A program made the translations under genes and the position numbers. The notes beneath the pieces were generated by a model. That model had not been told where the DNA came from, did no database searches, and saw only the letters and a program-made list of their open reading frames with translations. From Gnetum montanum (lineage: Eukaryota; Streptophyta; Gnetopsida; Gnetales; Gnetaceae): 55,150 nucleotides of DNA. Below are positions 1-12,063 of the stretch, in pieces (the first letter of the stretch is position 1; the number at the start of each line of letters is the position of its first letter). The stretch lies in contig MNCI01007868.1 in the NCBI GenBank assembly GCA_015680685.1, positions 1 through 55,150 of the forward strand, written 5' to 3'.

Positions 1-42
1 GCATACGCGATATCGCGGCCTAGTGCAAGTCGCGTCTCATCA
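1..42 (-). mobile_element. Edge of a tRNA-Asp-family LTR
   Basis: Read on the minus strand, this stretch starts TGATGAGACGCGACTTGC and contains the palindromic block with GATATC in its core that marks the U3 of the LTRs at 31917 and 53638. It ends at the characteristic TGATGAG terminus (CTCATCA on the plus strand at 36-42). The sequence to the right is a LINE coding remnant and not a polypurine tract, so this is the outer edge of a 5' LTR or solo LTR inserted in LINE DNA. The rest lies outside the window. Confidence 0.75.
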
Positions 43-860
43 ATGGGTATTCCTCTATTCTTAGGATGAATGACAATTAATTAATGGGAAGAAGTGATTT
101 AGAAAATAAAGCAAAGATTGTTGGCTTGGAAAGAGGAATTTTTGAATCAAGCAAGGAGGCTATAGTTGCTCCATCTGTGCTTTAGGCAATTCCTCTTTAT
201 TTTTAATCTTGTTATAAAGCTTCAGAAGTAGTGTTGAATCACTTGGAAAAGTTGGAAAGACATTTTCTTTTATCTCATGTTAAAGCACATAGTTTCCACT
301 CAATTAATTGGGATCATCTCTGTCATCCAATCTAGGAAGGAGGATGGGATATTTGACACTTACACCACATTAATTTTGCATTTCTTGGAAAGCTTATTTG
401 GGAATGCTACACTAGAGACAAACCATGGGTATAAGTAATGTGAGCTAAATATCTTTATAATAATACTCTATTTCATAATGCTCTAACCATTATAAGAGCA
501 AGTTCAACATGGTGGAGCTTTGAAAAATTAAGGTCTTGGTTCTAATAGAATATTAGAATTCAAAATTAGGTTTACAATGGGATCACTCGGCTCAATATAA
601 GTTGTATGAGGCCTATACAAGCCTTGCATTAGGTATCAAAAATCTGGTAAAAGAGTCATGGTGGCAAGATGTTATCATTTCCAAATGAAAAATTTTTATG
701 TCTAAATGTTTACATGATAGATTTCCTATGAAGGTGTTTCTTTTTCATAAAGGCTTAATTGATGATAGCACTTATGTGCATTGTGGGAGTCTACCAGTGA
801 CCATTGACCACTGCCATTTTAGTTGTCTAGCTTCCTAATCTTTCTAGAATAAGCTTATAT
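43..860 (+). pseudogene. L1-type LINE ORF2 C-terminal remnant
   Basis: Conceptual translation in shifting frames gives the C-terminal part of a plant L1-type non-LTR retrotransposon ORF2. It starts with a GIPLFLG-like motif, followed by a stretch resembling 'SINWDHLCHP..EGGWDI' and 'FLGKLIWE'. A cysteine/histidine cluster near 775-835 reads like the zf-RVT motif (C-G-S, then T-I-D-H-C-H-F-S-C). Many in-frame stops and frameshifts show it is dead. The reverse transcriptase catalytic core, which would lie upstream, is absent because an LTR lies there. The identification rests on recognised motifs. The end is approximate, and the stretch to about 1170 holds nothing I recognise. Confidence 0.7.
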
Positions 861-1169
861 GCTTAATAGGTGCATGTTGGAGGTGGTGATCCTTGCATGA
901 TTTACTAACTTGAACCCCTCAAAGTCAAGATCAATGGAAGAGGCACAAATGCAAAACCTTTGCAGCAACAACTCTACACACAGTGTGGTGTTCTCGCAAT
1001 TAATGGATTTTCCAACATGAATGGTGTGATCTAGCTTTATCTGCTTGTCATTTCTTAGCTAATTGTTCCACCATTTTCTATTTTTATGGATGTTCTTAAT
1101 TTTTTCATGCATTATTAGTTATGCCTCAGCCACTATAGAACTAGGTTTTCCTTTCCCTCAAAAATGAAT

Positions 1170-1655
1170 CCTCTCCTAATTTCTAGCATGTATAGGTTCT
1201 TTGTTTTGTGCATCTCACCTTCACAAGTAATTCTAGACTCTCATGAGTTGGAACTCATCCTTTATATTTGTACTTTGAATCTTGTTCTCATCTCTATTAG
1301 TTAGACATCATCCTTCACTCCTATCCTTCAGTTATCATCCTCATCTCCTCATCTCTTTCATAGATACATATATGTTTGTGCTACATATTATATGTTTCTT
1401 CATATTACTTACTGGCTATTCCAAGTTTCTCATGGATCATTTATTTTTTTTGTGCTTCACTAGTGTTTCATGCTTTAAGTACTCCTCACAAGGGGATCAC
1501 TTTCGCTTTCTTTTAACACATACATGCCTCATGCTTTATGTTATTTGCGATCATGCTTTGTCATTTTTATATATCATATAAACGTAGAACACATCTTCTA
1601 TGCAAGGCATCTCTTTGTATATGTTTCATTAATAAATAATCATTTTATTAAATGA
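1170..1655. repeat. Direct repeat DR-a, family unknown
   Basis: This AT-rich block is clearly similar to 5265-5750, with shared stretches such as CTTTCATAGATACATATATG and CTACATATTATATGTTTCTTC. Same orientation and similar length suggest the LTRs of an old element or two copies of one repeat. I could not find a PBS, a polypurine tract or coding capacity between them, so the type stays open. Small open frames here look fortuitous. Confidence 0.5.
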
Positions 1656-2262
1656 TATATGTATATGTATATCTTATTATTGTATACATAATTTTATTAG
1701 TCTTCATACGATAATATTGGTCATTTGTATAAAATTAAGGATTAAATTAATAAAAATGTTTTATAAGTAAAGTTTTAACTTAACTACTAATTTTCAACAC
1801 TCATCCTTATAAAATATTCTAATAAGAGTGTGCAATGGCTATTCTTTCTTTCATTCTAGAATGAATATTTTGTGAGTGATGTCTCTTTCATTACCACATC
1901 CTTTTTTATTTTATCATCTGTAGTTCTCTATTATGTAATAGTTCTAGTTATCACTTTCTATTGATTGCTCACTTTTTATGATACTCATAGGTCAATGATG
2001 AAGATGAACAAGTGCATTGTGGAGAAGAAACATAGAAGGTAGTAGTGCATACACAAAAAAGTGGTAACTTGTGTTACTTGAACCAAGTCTAGAAGTAGGG
2101 AAAATACTCAAGTAAAAAGAGCATGAGTCAAGTCCATTCAAAAATCATAATTCATAGATTTATAAAGTAGAAACAACATTCATGTAAAAATATGAATTAT
2201 AGAAATAAAACTATGAATGGAATGAAAAATATGAACTCTATCCATATGAAACATGAAAGATA
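1656..2262. other. AT-rich stretch without recognisable features
   Basis: It lies between DR-a and the solo LTR. I see no open frame with recognisable content, no RNA gene and no clear repeat of another part of the window. If DR-a and DR-b are an LTR pair, this would be internal sequence of that old element. Confidence 0.4.
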
Positions 2263-2267
2263 CAAAC

Positions 2268-3632
2268 TGAAACACCATGGAAATTGCGAGTCGGCCTCAG
2301 GCAAAGATTTGTAATTCGGGCACGAGTACATGACAGAATTCCAGAAAGAAGAACAAGACAGGGCAAGGCAAGGAGGCGCGCGGCATCAAGACTTTGGTTT
2401 CCCTTCACAGATTTCTTATCTCACTATGTTTCCATATTTACGCTATAGCATGTAGTGTAGCGTAATGATGCTCAGCGTAACGTAGTCTAACATTAGAAGG
2501 CAGTTTACTTTAGCAGATTTGGCAAAGACTAAGGCCTAAACAGCATAATACGCGACTTCTCGTGTATCTTGGCTAAGTCTTTTGTCTAAGGCCGAGTTTA
2601 CGCTCAGTACGCACGGTAGCGTAAACGAGCGTAAAGCAGCTTGAATCTATTGTCTTCATGCTTTATTACGCTCTTGTACGCGACGCAATGCGTACGAGCG
2701 TAATGTAGCCCAAAATCAACGGAGACATGCCCGACCCACATTTGTCACTCATACGCACAATACGCAGATGCACGTATTGTGCGTAGATACGGATTTCAAC
2801 ACAAGGATGGTCAAGTCAACGATCTTCCGAAAAGTTTGAAACACGTGTCATCACAGCTGTGCCTTCTCCACATATCGTCAAACCTATAAATATCCCAGTT
2901 GGCAAAGAAAAGAGGGTGACAAAAAAGGACAATAACAGAGAGACAGAAACAGGAGACACTTGGCTTGAGCATTGGCAGTAAGAGCGATTATCCCTTTGGC
3001 GAAGACACAACCTTCTCCATTGGCGATTATCGGCAGTTCCAAGCAGAGACTACCTAAGGCAAAAGGAGCAGATTAGAGATCCAGAGATCATCTGGTGTGC
3101 TTTGTGAGTTTCTATTGATCAGAAGCAGTTGATCAATAGACGTCAGAACTTGACCTTCCTTGCATCCCTTCTCCGGCCTACAAGGTAGATCGGATTCTAT
3201 TCTACACTTCTGCTCAGACAGTTTGCTTGTTTCTTGTTGCTTTGTATTTGCTTTATACAAAACAATCGGGGTCTCCCTAGTGTAACTTGAATATACAAAA
3301 TACTTATTTTCCTGGGTCAAACTGTAGATCTTGCAATCACGCATTTCTCTCGTGTCTGATTCCTGTTGTCGTGTTGACGCTATCATCGTTGTTACCATTC
3401 ATCTACATCGCTTTTCTCTCATTTCGCGACTCTCCGAATCATATCGTTCCATGAAATATTCGTAATCTTCATCGGTTTACTGATTAGTAAGTCCCTGTCT
3501 GATCGACAAGACCATTCAGGGCGCCGCGGATTCGTTTTTTCCAGCATAGCCCTCGCGCGGATCCGTGGTTAAAACTGTGTACACGGGATTTTGTTTGGTA
3601 TTTTCCAGCTGCCAACATTTTCCATCGTTACA
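2268..3632 (+). mobile_element. Solo LTR with 5-bp target duplication CAAAC
   Basis: The block starts TGAAACACC and ends CGTTACA, and is flanked on both sides by CAAAC (2263-2267 and 3633-3637), as expected for a solo LTR made by recombination between the two LTRs of one element. It is more GC-rich than its surroundings. It contains a TATA box (2885-2893) that sets the plus orientation, and upstream of it many TTACGCT/AGCGTAA motifs in inverted pairs. No second copy and no coding region are present, so superfamily cannot be assigned. Small open frames on either strand in this block are not convincing genes. Confidence 0.8.
2885..2893 (+). promoter_or_regulatory. TATA box of the solo LTR
   Basis: TATAAATAT in the context CCTATAAATATCCC lies inside the solo LTR, downstream of the inverted-repeat-rich U3 and upstream of an A/G-rich leader. 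A plant LTR promoter would start transcription about 30 bases downstream. Confidence 0.65.
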
Positions 3633-3637
3633 CAAAC

Positions 3638-5264
3638 TAACATGTAAAGAAGGATGGACACCATGTTGTGGGAAAGATAGATACAATGAAATATAACCAT
3701 TGTATTGTACAAGACTACCATTAAAAATAGCATGCTCCTAACTCAAATAGTTGAGTAAGCATAAAATATTTCTTAGATGGAGGAACGAACAAGTTAAGAA
3801 GATAATATGGAAGAAGTTAAATGAATTACAAAAGAAGCAATTACATAATACTACACAAGAGAATGTAGTAGTAATAAAGATAATAAGAGATTAAAGAATC
3901 CATTAGAAGAATGAAAGTTAAAAATTCCAAGAAATAGAACAACATAAACTTATTTATATATCTAATAGATGAAATCACAATGTAAAAACTATGGAAATGT
4001 GATTACAAGTTTGATATTAATTCTAGTATGAATAATATATTAATCCTTATAATCAATTAGATATCAATATATCAAGATTCCATTATATCTCTAAGAATTA
4101 CCTATTCATGTATTTCAGAAGTATCCTCTTGGTTTTTCAACTTCAAGACTTTGATTTTTACATAATCTTCTTTACCACCATGTTGATTAATTTTAGATGT
4201 AGTTTATGATTCTATTTCTTATCTATGTATATTTGTATACATGTGTGTATGTGTGTATTTGTTCATTTATTCATAATGTTTTTCTTTGTTAAATTTATCC
4301 CTTATATTTTTTGAATTTTGATTTTTGTAACTTTGATTTCCATTACATTGGTTTAGGTTTCAAGTTTAGCATTGACTTCTATTTTGGCTTTGGAATTTTC
4401 TCTAGCCTTATCTTTGACTTTTTCTTTATCTCCACTAAAAACCTTTGGTTAATAAATTTGATACACTGATAATCAATTTTCTTCCATTCATGGATTTAAG
4501 ATATTAGATTCTTTTACTTGAGCTTTCCTTCTTTTTAAAAGAATCTAGTTCTAGTACCACGTTGAATTGTATATGGAGCTTTTAATATTTTTTCTACTAG
4601 ATATATATTACTATTTATTAATAAAATATAATTAATTCTCCACATGTTTACATTGCAATTTCATCCTTAATATATGAATGAACATGATTTTCTTATTTTC
4701 CTATAGTGGGTTTCATATTGATACTTTCATGGGATTTATTACTATTGTATCTTTTGTATAGTCTTTTGTGATCATGTTTGGTTCCTGCAACTTTTAACTT
4801 TAGTTCTTCTCTTAAGAACTTCTCCAACTCAATCTCAATGTTTGGTTGCTTTTGTATTTTACTTCACAAGAAATCTTTTATGTTTCATTAACTCTTCTAG
4901 ATGGGGCTTTCCACTTTTCATGATGATATTGGAGAGGTGTGTATGAATATATGATTATTCATATGTGGGTTAGATCTACCAACATTTTGGTTTAGTGTGC
5001 CTCTTCTTCTCACATTACCACATACTTTTTCTATGTTTCTTCATCATCCATTGTACTATATAAAATAGATTTCCTTTTATTTTTCTTCACATGAGTAATT
5101 TTTCATCCCTCATTCTTTACATGGGTAATTCTATATTATATGTCCTTCATACAAAATGATGTTTTTGTCATATCAACTATTTGATATCATCACCAAGTAA
5201 ACTCTGTTTTCTTCACTCTTCTCTATGAGCGTATTTATGTACCTTAGAATTTCTTTCCAATGTA
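3638..5264. other. AT-rich intergenic or decayed repeat DNA
   Basis: There is no recognisable gene. The segment is T-rich on the plus strand with frequent stops in all frames. It lies between the solo LTR and DR-b and may be the interior of the old element bounded by the two direct repeats. Confidence 0.4.
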
Positions 5265-5750
5265 TCGTTTCCTAGTTTCTATCATATAAACATTCTTTGT
5301 TTTGCATATCTCAACTTCACAGGTACTTCTGAACTTCCATAATTTGAACCTTATTCTTTACCTTTGTAATTTGGATTTCATCCTCATCTCTATTACTTGG
5401 ACCTCATCCTTTACCTCTATCCTTTGAATCTAATTATTATATCTTTCATAGATACATATATGCTTCATGCTACATATTATATGTTTCTTCATGTTGCATG
5501 CTGCTTACTCCATGCTTCTCACAAGTTGTTTATGTTTTTCATGCATCTCATAGGTGGTTTATGTTTTCGATGCTTCTTAGAGGAGAGATTTTCTCATCTT
5601 ATTTAAGCATATATATGTCTTTTCCTTCATGTTATTTTTCTTATGCTTTATGAACCATGGTCTCTTCTCCTTACATACCATGTAAAGGTGAAATACATTT
5701 TTTGTGATATCTCTTTATATGTTCTTCAATTATAAATAATCATCTCATTA
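5265..5750. repeat. Direct repeat DR-b, partner of 1170-1655
   Basis: Same orientation as DR-a and similar over roughly 490 bases with substitutions and small indels. It ends about 40 bases before the outer end of the gypsy-like LTR that begins near 5790. Confidence 0.5.
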
Positions 5751-5789
5751 GATTTGTGTGTTTGTGTGTATAAAACTCTAGCTATGTAG

Positions 5790-6412
5790 GTTTCATACCC
5801 CAAAATTTTAACATAAGAATTTCCATGATTAAAATTATACATCACTTAATATTTAGGATGTGTGACATTATAGTTCTTATAAAATTAAGAAAGAATTGAC
5901 CATAAGCATTGTAAAATAAAGAATTAAAATTTAAAAGTACATGGTATGAAAATAAATTTCTTATTGGAGTGCATATAAAAAAATCTTATAAAACTTAACA
6001 TAATTCATAATCTCAAAAGAGAAAATAGTTGATATCATCAATACATCCATCCAAAAAAATCATGTTCATTTTGACAAAAAATCTCAAAAGAAACTACAAA
6101 TAAAAATATGAGGAAAATCTTAATTAATCAAAGCTCTAATAACCACCAAGCTCTTAGCTATTGCCACCTAAAGCTACATGCAAGCATGCAAAAAGAATTA
6201 GAAATCTTATAGTATTGTCAATCTTCTTACTACACCTAGAATAAGTTAAATGATGGGCCACATGCTACCCAAAAATTACCTCAAGATCAATAAGATTAGA
6301 ATCCATATCTAATGCCAAAAACTATTATGTTAAAAACATATCAAGAAAATAAGTTATCTATAATTGTTCAAGCAATCAACCCTCCTTAAGGACTAGTTAG
6401 CTAAGCCTCACC
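5790..6412 (-). mobile_element. Distal part of the gypsy-like 3' LTR
   Basis: It matches 41366-42000 (the inner part of the 5' LTR) over about 600 bases, including CAAAATTTTAACAT near the end. It stops abruptly at 6412 where the copia-type LTR begins. The match resumes at 29378 with GATGTAGTCGAACCT against GGACATAGTCGAACCT in the other LTR. TCACC at 6408-6412 and TCACA at 29378-29382 are probably the copia target duplication with one change. Confidence 0.75.
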
Positions 6413-7552
6413 TGTGGACTAAAAACTTAGAAGAGGGATTGCATAAGTTTCCCAATTCAAACAACCAAGACAATCAAAACTACAAAAAAATTTATGTGGT
6501 TTCCCAACTTGGGTACATCCACATTTGGAAAGTAGAATCCTTGCACACCTCTAGACTTTGTTCCTTCAAAAATGTGATTTCAAGGGAATCATAACCTTTA
6601 TAAAGTTTGAGCTCGGCATGGAGTGTGTTCTCACTGGAAAGAAACTCAATCTTACAAGGTCCCAACAAGCTCAAAATGTGGTTTCAAGGATCCCATAATC
6701 TTCATAATGATGTGAGCTCCACATGGAGTGTACACACTCAACCTTGAAACATTCCAAAAAGCTCACAAGAAGCACATAAATCCCACAGGGCTACAAAGAG
6801 AAAAAGAACCAGGGAGAGAATGTAACTAACTTTACAAGTTCCTTACTTTGAAGATCTTACAATACAAAACAATTCATAATAGATATAAGATTGAAGGATC
6901 AATCACATCACAAGATATAGATAATGATGGAATAATCAAATGAACAGTGCTTGTCCTTTTTACAAGAATTTTAATATATTTTATAGTCTTTTACTTTCCA
7001 AATAATTCTCAAAATTCATGCAATACTTAGGAAACAACTAGTTGGGACATCCTATTTGAGCTTGGGAAATCTCACTAAAAATAAGCTACTTGCAAGTGGG
7101 ACATCCCACTAGAAATCATGACGTCTTACTTGGGATGTTCCAGCTGGGATGTCTTAGTAGCAATTGGGATGTCTGCTATTTTTGTGGAGCATCTAGCCTG
7201 AAATTGAGTCTTCGCCTCTAAGAAATATGTTGATCTTCTGAGACATCTAGGCATACATTGAAACATCTTCTTTTGGCTTGTAGGCTTCATGAATCCTTGA
7301 AATCTTTCATCTTGGTTGAGACTTCTTATCATCTCAACATAGCTTTCATTTTAGTACCATGAAGCTCTTGTCTCAAACTCATGAAGTCATTTTCTTTACA
7401 CTAATAAGCTCTTATTCCAATCTTAAGCTCTTGTTCTTGTCCTTTACAAACATACCGCTCTTTTCTTATTTTTTCTTAGACTTGCAAGACCATACAAACA
7501 CATTTTCAACATCTTCCATTTTCTAAGGTTTTGACATACCAAAAGGTCAACA
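6413..7552 (-). mobile_element. 3' LTR of the copia-type element
   Basis: The plus-strand left end TGTGGACT and right end GGTCAACA match the other LTR (22227-22591 and 29011-29377). Examples are the shared GCTCAAAATGTGGTTTCAAG and CTTTCATCTTGGTTGAGACT. The right end abuts a polypurine tract, which fixes it as the 3' LTR of a minus-strand element. Small open frames inside are fortuitous. Confidence 0.8.
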
Positions 7553-7566
7553 ATCTTCCCCTTTTT
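7553..7566 (-). other. Polypurine tract of the copia-type element
   Basis: Minus-strand AAAAAGGGGAAGAT lies directly before the TGTTGACC terminus of the 3' LTR, the usual position and composition of a copia plus-strand primer. Confidence 0.75.
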
Positions 7567-8225
7567 GGTGATGTCCAAAACTTAAGAAATTAGGTTAGCA
7601 TAATCCATAATTTCATATGATTAAATAATTAAAGCACAACCGCATATATATTCATTAATAATCCTATAGTAGTAAGAAAGGTAAAGGGATTAAACCAGTA
7701 CATATCCATTAGCTAAAATCATGAGAGGGCAACACAAGAAAATGGTAACATAAAACACTACCCAAAGATTATTCATATCTATAACTATCCATATTTGTCC
7801 ATCTATCCATAATACATAATGCAAGCAAAAATCATACGCTCATATACCAAACAAACTATCTCCAAGGTATACAAAACAAAAAGTACATATAGCATGAAAA
7901 CATGTTTGATTGTCCAAACCATACAAATGTACTTTACAAGTATGCAAATAGCCGCACAAAAACTCTATCACTTTCTAGACATCACCCAAAAGAAGGGGAT
8001 CATGCAAAGTCTCTATCGATTAACCTTCATATTATCATCATCCTCATCAAAGTTGGAAGTTTCACAAGTGGGCTAGTATGTCTCCTCCTCATTATCATCA
8101 TTATTGGTGCTGAAGCTAGAGACATGCTACTCATCATCATTGAAAGAAGATACTATGACAAGAGCTCTTCAGGGATGAAGCTTCACCCAAAACTACACTG
8201 ATGAAAGGGGATGAAATGAAGGTTA
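7567..8225 (-). other. Untranslated 3' region of the copia-type element
   Basis: The stretch lies between the ORF2 stop and the polypurine tract. Small plus-strand frames occur here but run against the element and have no recognisable content. Confidence 0.5.
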
Positions 8226-9635
8226 CTAGAAAAATGAAGAAGTACCCTTCCTTTGGTAAGTTTTGGGAGTAGCTTGCTCCCAATGACCTATGGCACTAAA
8301 AATGCTCTCCATCACTTGCTGCTCAAAAGATTGAGAAACATCCTCTTGTACATATGAACTTGGTCCATGCTATTCAGAATGAGGAATAGATTACCCTTGG
8401 ACATGTGTAAGTGGTGTAGCAAGATCCTTAGAATTAGATGCATTACTTGAATTGTACCCTCAACATGGCCCAACTATTGTGGAATGTCTAGCTAGAGCTA
8501 GAATATCTTCATCATTATTTGACTAGTGAGCATCAATAATGTCTTCAAAATATTGCCCATCTAAAGGAGGTGGAAGGCCTTATACATCCATTCTCTTATG
8601 CAAGTAAGAGAGATTTCATCTAGTCATCCCCAAGGTTTTGCCAAAGGGTTTCATGACCTTCTTTAAGATAGATTTCATTTGTGCACTTATAGATTCAGAC
8701 CTCTTGAGCTGAGGAGATGTCCTAGGTGGAGATTATGCTTGTTTTCTTATTACCTTTTAAGGAGCAGAAGTTGGGACTTTAGAATTAGCAAGTGTGGTGC
8801 TCCTCTTCTCCAAAAATTATGCAAGACTTTTCTTTCCCTTGAGAAGAGACATATCAGAAATATGGACACCTACCTTATAAATCAGTAAGCTAATAGGAAG
8901 AGCATGTCCATAAACTCTCCCTTTGGTAAATAAGCCTAGCATGTTCTTGTAAAGAATATGCCCCAAATCTAATGGCTACATGGTTAGAAGATAGTAGAGA
9001 ATAAAGGCTTATGTTGGCAATAGATAATTGTAGCTTCCTCCTTTTACAATAATGCTATACAAGATAATAAGTGAGAGGGTGAAAGCATCTTGGGACATTC
9101 GACACCTATATACTTTCCCACTTCTTAGATAAAGAGAACTACCAAAAATGGGATCATAAAATTCATCATGAGAAATTGGAATTATATCATTGGTGAAGAT
9201 ATCATTCATAGAATGTATAGTAATCCTATGCACTTTAGAGATTGAAATCCCAAGAATAACATTCACTACTTTAGGTGAAACCTCAATCACAATACCCTCA
9301 ACAATAGATGTGAAAGCCCCAACTACAGCATTAGTAATAGCAATATTACAATAGAATTCTCTTATTAGTATCTTAGGTACATAAGAAGTCATAGAGATAA
9401 TTGAAGCTTGACTAATGGCTTGGAAAAATTCTGTTAATTCCTTTTGATGATGATGCTAAAAATTGAGACTCCTTTCAAAGACAATGGAGATTGAGTGAGT
9501 TACCTCAAACCGATGTTGAGTATCTATAGAATGAAATTGAGGCTAATAAGTATTTGTCTTACTTGTTAACACTCTCTTTATGATTTTGCCCTTGCAAGCA
9601 GGTGCCATTGATGTACCAATCTTCTTGTGTGCCAT
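8226..9635 (-). pseudogene. ORF2 of the copia-type element: putative plant transposon protein domain, decayed
   Basis: Starting at the minus-strand ATG at 9635, the translation carries a basic N-terminus, an 'HRFEVTHSISIVFERSLNF'-like stretch, then 'ILIREFYCNI', 'IEVSPKVVNVILGI' and a later 'GRVYGHALPISLLIYKVGV'. This order (re-FY-N, a V.FSPE.IN..LGI-like motif, then L.F.SLI..LC..AGV) is what I recognise from plant proteins annotated as putative plant transposon protein (Pfam Transposase_32 type). The assignment is by pattern only. The C-terminal part is Ser/Gln-rich. Several in-frame stops (many TAG) break it; the longest open piece is 9009-9392. It occupies the place where a copia pol would be. 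Its function is unknown. Confidence 0.6.
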
Positions 9636-11154
9636 GTATTTTAGCATAAATGGACTAGAAATGTAGCAAGGAAGAGGCCCTAGTGAACTATGCTGGGACA
9701 TCCAAGGCTTGAGTGGGATAAAATAAGAGAAAGAAATGATTGGGTATATATAGTTGATGCCCTTGTAAGGGTTTTAATCATAAATTGGGATGTTCCAAAA
9801 AAATGGGATGTCTAGCCTAAGTAAGACCAAAACACAATGAAACATCCAAGAATAGGATGAGATTTCCCATGTGAGATGTCTCAAAAAACAATGGGACATC
9901 CTAACATGAAGTTGACAATTTTCAAGTTATTATGATTAGATATGAATGAGGATAAAATGGTTGCTACCTAGGACAATTGTAATTATAAAACCAAGCCAAA
10001 AACATAATGCAAGTTAAGGAAAATTCTTACCATTACTTACCTATACTCACATTACTTGCTCTTGAGAGGGTGTGGTGTTCATGTATATTTATAATGAGGT
10101 TCTCTCTTCAGAGTCCCTCCTTTATAATCAGTACAAATCTCTTGTATCCCATATGTCTGATCTCCCCTTAGAAAGTTCTTTGTGATTTGATTTACAACAT
10201 GAGTATAAGCTCTTTCTTCCTCATGTTTGATCCTCCATACTTTTCTGACCTACAAGGTATTCTTTCTAGGCACCTTTGGATAAGACCAAGGATTCATATT
10301 GTATGACGAAGTATTCATGTGATAATGTTTTATTTTTAAACGAAAATTTGAGTGTTTATGTCTAAACTTATCATAATAATAACACATAATTTTTCTTACT
10401 TGAGCAAGATGATCAAGCCTTGGAGTGTAATCCCACCTGGATGAAGTGCTTGAACATGCCTCACTTTGTTGATGACTTTCTAATCCACTTTCATAATTTG
10501 GATCTCTTCCTTATCCTAAAACTATTCTTAGGATCTCCTTTTCTTTGACAAGTCTTTCATTTATAAGCTTTGTATCTGCAAGAACTTTTACAATATGCTC
10601 ACATGAGGATGTTAGTTTTAGATTCTCAACCCTTAGGTCTGAGTTTTCTTATGAGAGATTTAAGTATTTTTTACTATGTTGGGATAATTCTAAATCTTTA
10701 TCATTTTAGGATTTTTTCAATTTAGTTCATAAACTTTGAAAGGATATAATTTCATTGCATAATAAGATGTGACCTTCTGGAGGTATCATCTATTTCTTTT
10801 TTACTTTGTTCATCATCCCAGCTGGTGTAAATATTTTTCTTTTTTTATTCCAACTTGAGATTAACCCTTCTTTGAAAACCTATCAACACTTGGACATTTG
10901 GAGGCCACGTGGCCTCTACCATAACAAACCCAACATTCTATAGAGGATGCATTAAAATTTGAACTTTTAAAATTATTACCTCTTTTCTTACCTTTAACGC
11001 TGGATTGGTTTAAGCCCTTGCCTATTCATGCAAGTAATCTTTGAACTTTCTTAGATAAGAGAGCCAATTTATCTTCACTATTTGCTTCATGTTTAGCTAG
11101 CTCCTTTTCCTTTGATGAACTTTTGAGGGTAATGGGCTTTTCTTTGATAACATC

Positions 11155-12043
11155 TGATGAATCGTGATTCATCTGGATATCAGACTCACAATATCGAATA
11201 CGCAATATCGTACCCAACAACGATATCGGATCTGCGATATCGTGGTTCCTACATGGGCCTATAAATACACATGTAGGAACATCGGATGAAAAATAATTAG
11301 TCCTTAGTCTTTTTGTCAATTTTAAGAGCCAAGTTTAGTGTAGGATCTTTTTGTCAGTTTTTCCTCTCAACCCTTTCTCCTAGTGCATGCCCGTAGTATG
11401 ATGATTGTAATTGTACAACATCCTTTATTCGAGTGTGACGTACTTGGACACGAACATGACCAGCAATAAAGATCAAGATTACTTCATCATTGCAGCATTT
11501 ACTTAGTTTAATTATTTAATTGTTCTTGTTATTTATTGCTTTCATAGTTAATATCTCTTCATCCTAAACTCCTTAAATGCGGAATGAGTACGACTTAATC
11601 ATGAGCATTTAAGTGTGACTACTTGGTAACCTAGTAGCATACCTAGGATCTATGCTTGGTAATTCTAGGAGTAGTCATGCACGAGGTCCAAGATGTGTAT
11701 GGATGATTAAGGAACAAGTGCTCATCGCACTTAGGCTAGTCTAGATTCTCTCTCCCTATTTCCTCTTAACATAACTCTCTCTCCCCTTTCCCTCCTAGTT
11801 TAGCTAAGATTATTTTCCATCACCTCCAGGAGTAGCATTAGTTTAAGAACACATCATACACCTCACTTTGGACAAAACCATATGTGAAAAAGCAATTACT
11901 AGTCCAGGTGGGAAGATAGTGCACTACGATTAGCGAGTAACTATCTAGATACCACAACTAGCCCATTTGCAGAGTTTGACCGGGCCGTGCGTGAAATGCT
12001 CGTATTCATATAGTTGAGTGTAGGGGTACCTCGTCATTCATCA
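11155..12043 (+). mobile_element. 5' LTR of copy 1
   Basis: U3 holds decayed GATATCG-type motifs (11177-11242). The TATA box is at 11260-11267 and an AATAAA signal at 11465-11470, which delimits a plausible R region. The remainder contains about two units of the CTTGGTAACCCAGTGGCGTA-like minisatellite. The end TTCATCA is followed after one base by the PBS. By eye it differs from the 3' LTR at several percent of positions, mostly transitions. Confidence 0.85.
11260..11267 (+). promoter_or_regulatory. TATA box of copy 1 5' LTR
   Basis: TATAAATA lies between perfect 11-base inverted arms (11245-11255 and 11270-11280), so the box would sit in the loop of a potential hairpin. It is directly downstream of the palindromic-motif array. 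Confidence 0.7.
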
Positions 12044-12044
12044 T

Positions 12045-12063
12045 TGGTGTCGTTGCCGAGGAT
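12045..12063 (+). other. Primer-binding site of copy 1, tRNA-Asp type
   Basis: TGGTGTCGTTGCCGAGGAT differs by a few transitions from TGGCGCCGTTGCCGGGGAT, which is complementary to the 3' end of plant tRNA-Asp. It starts one base after the LTR end. Confidence 0.75.

Noticed and set aside
3054-3398. 114-aa minus frame in the solo LTR
   Set aside because: It lies antisense to the LTR transcript region, with no recognisable protein and no conservation to test.
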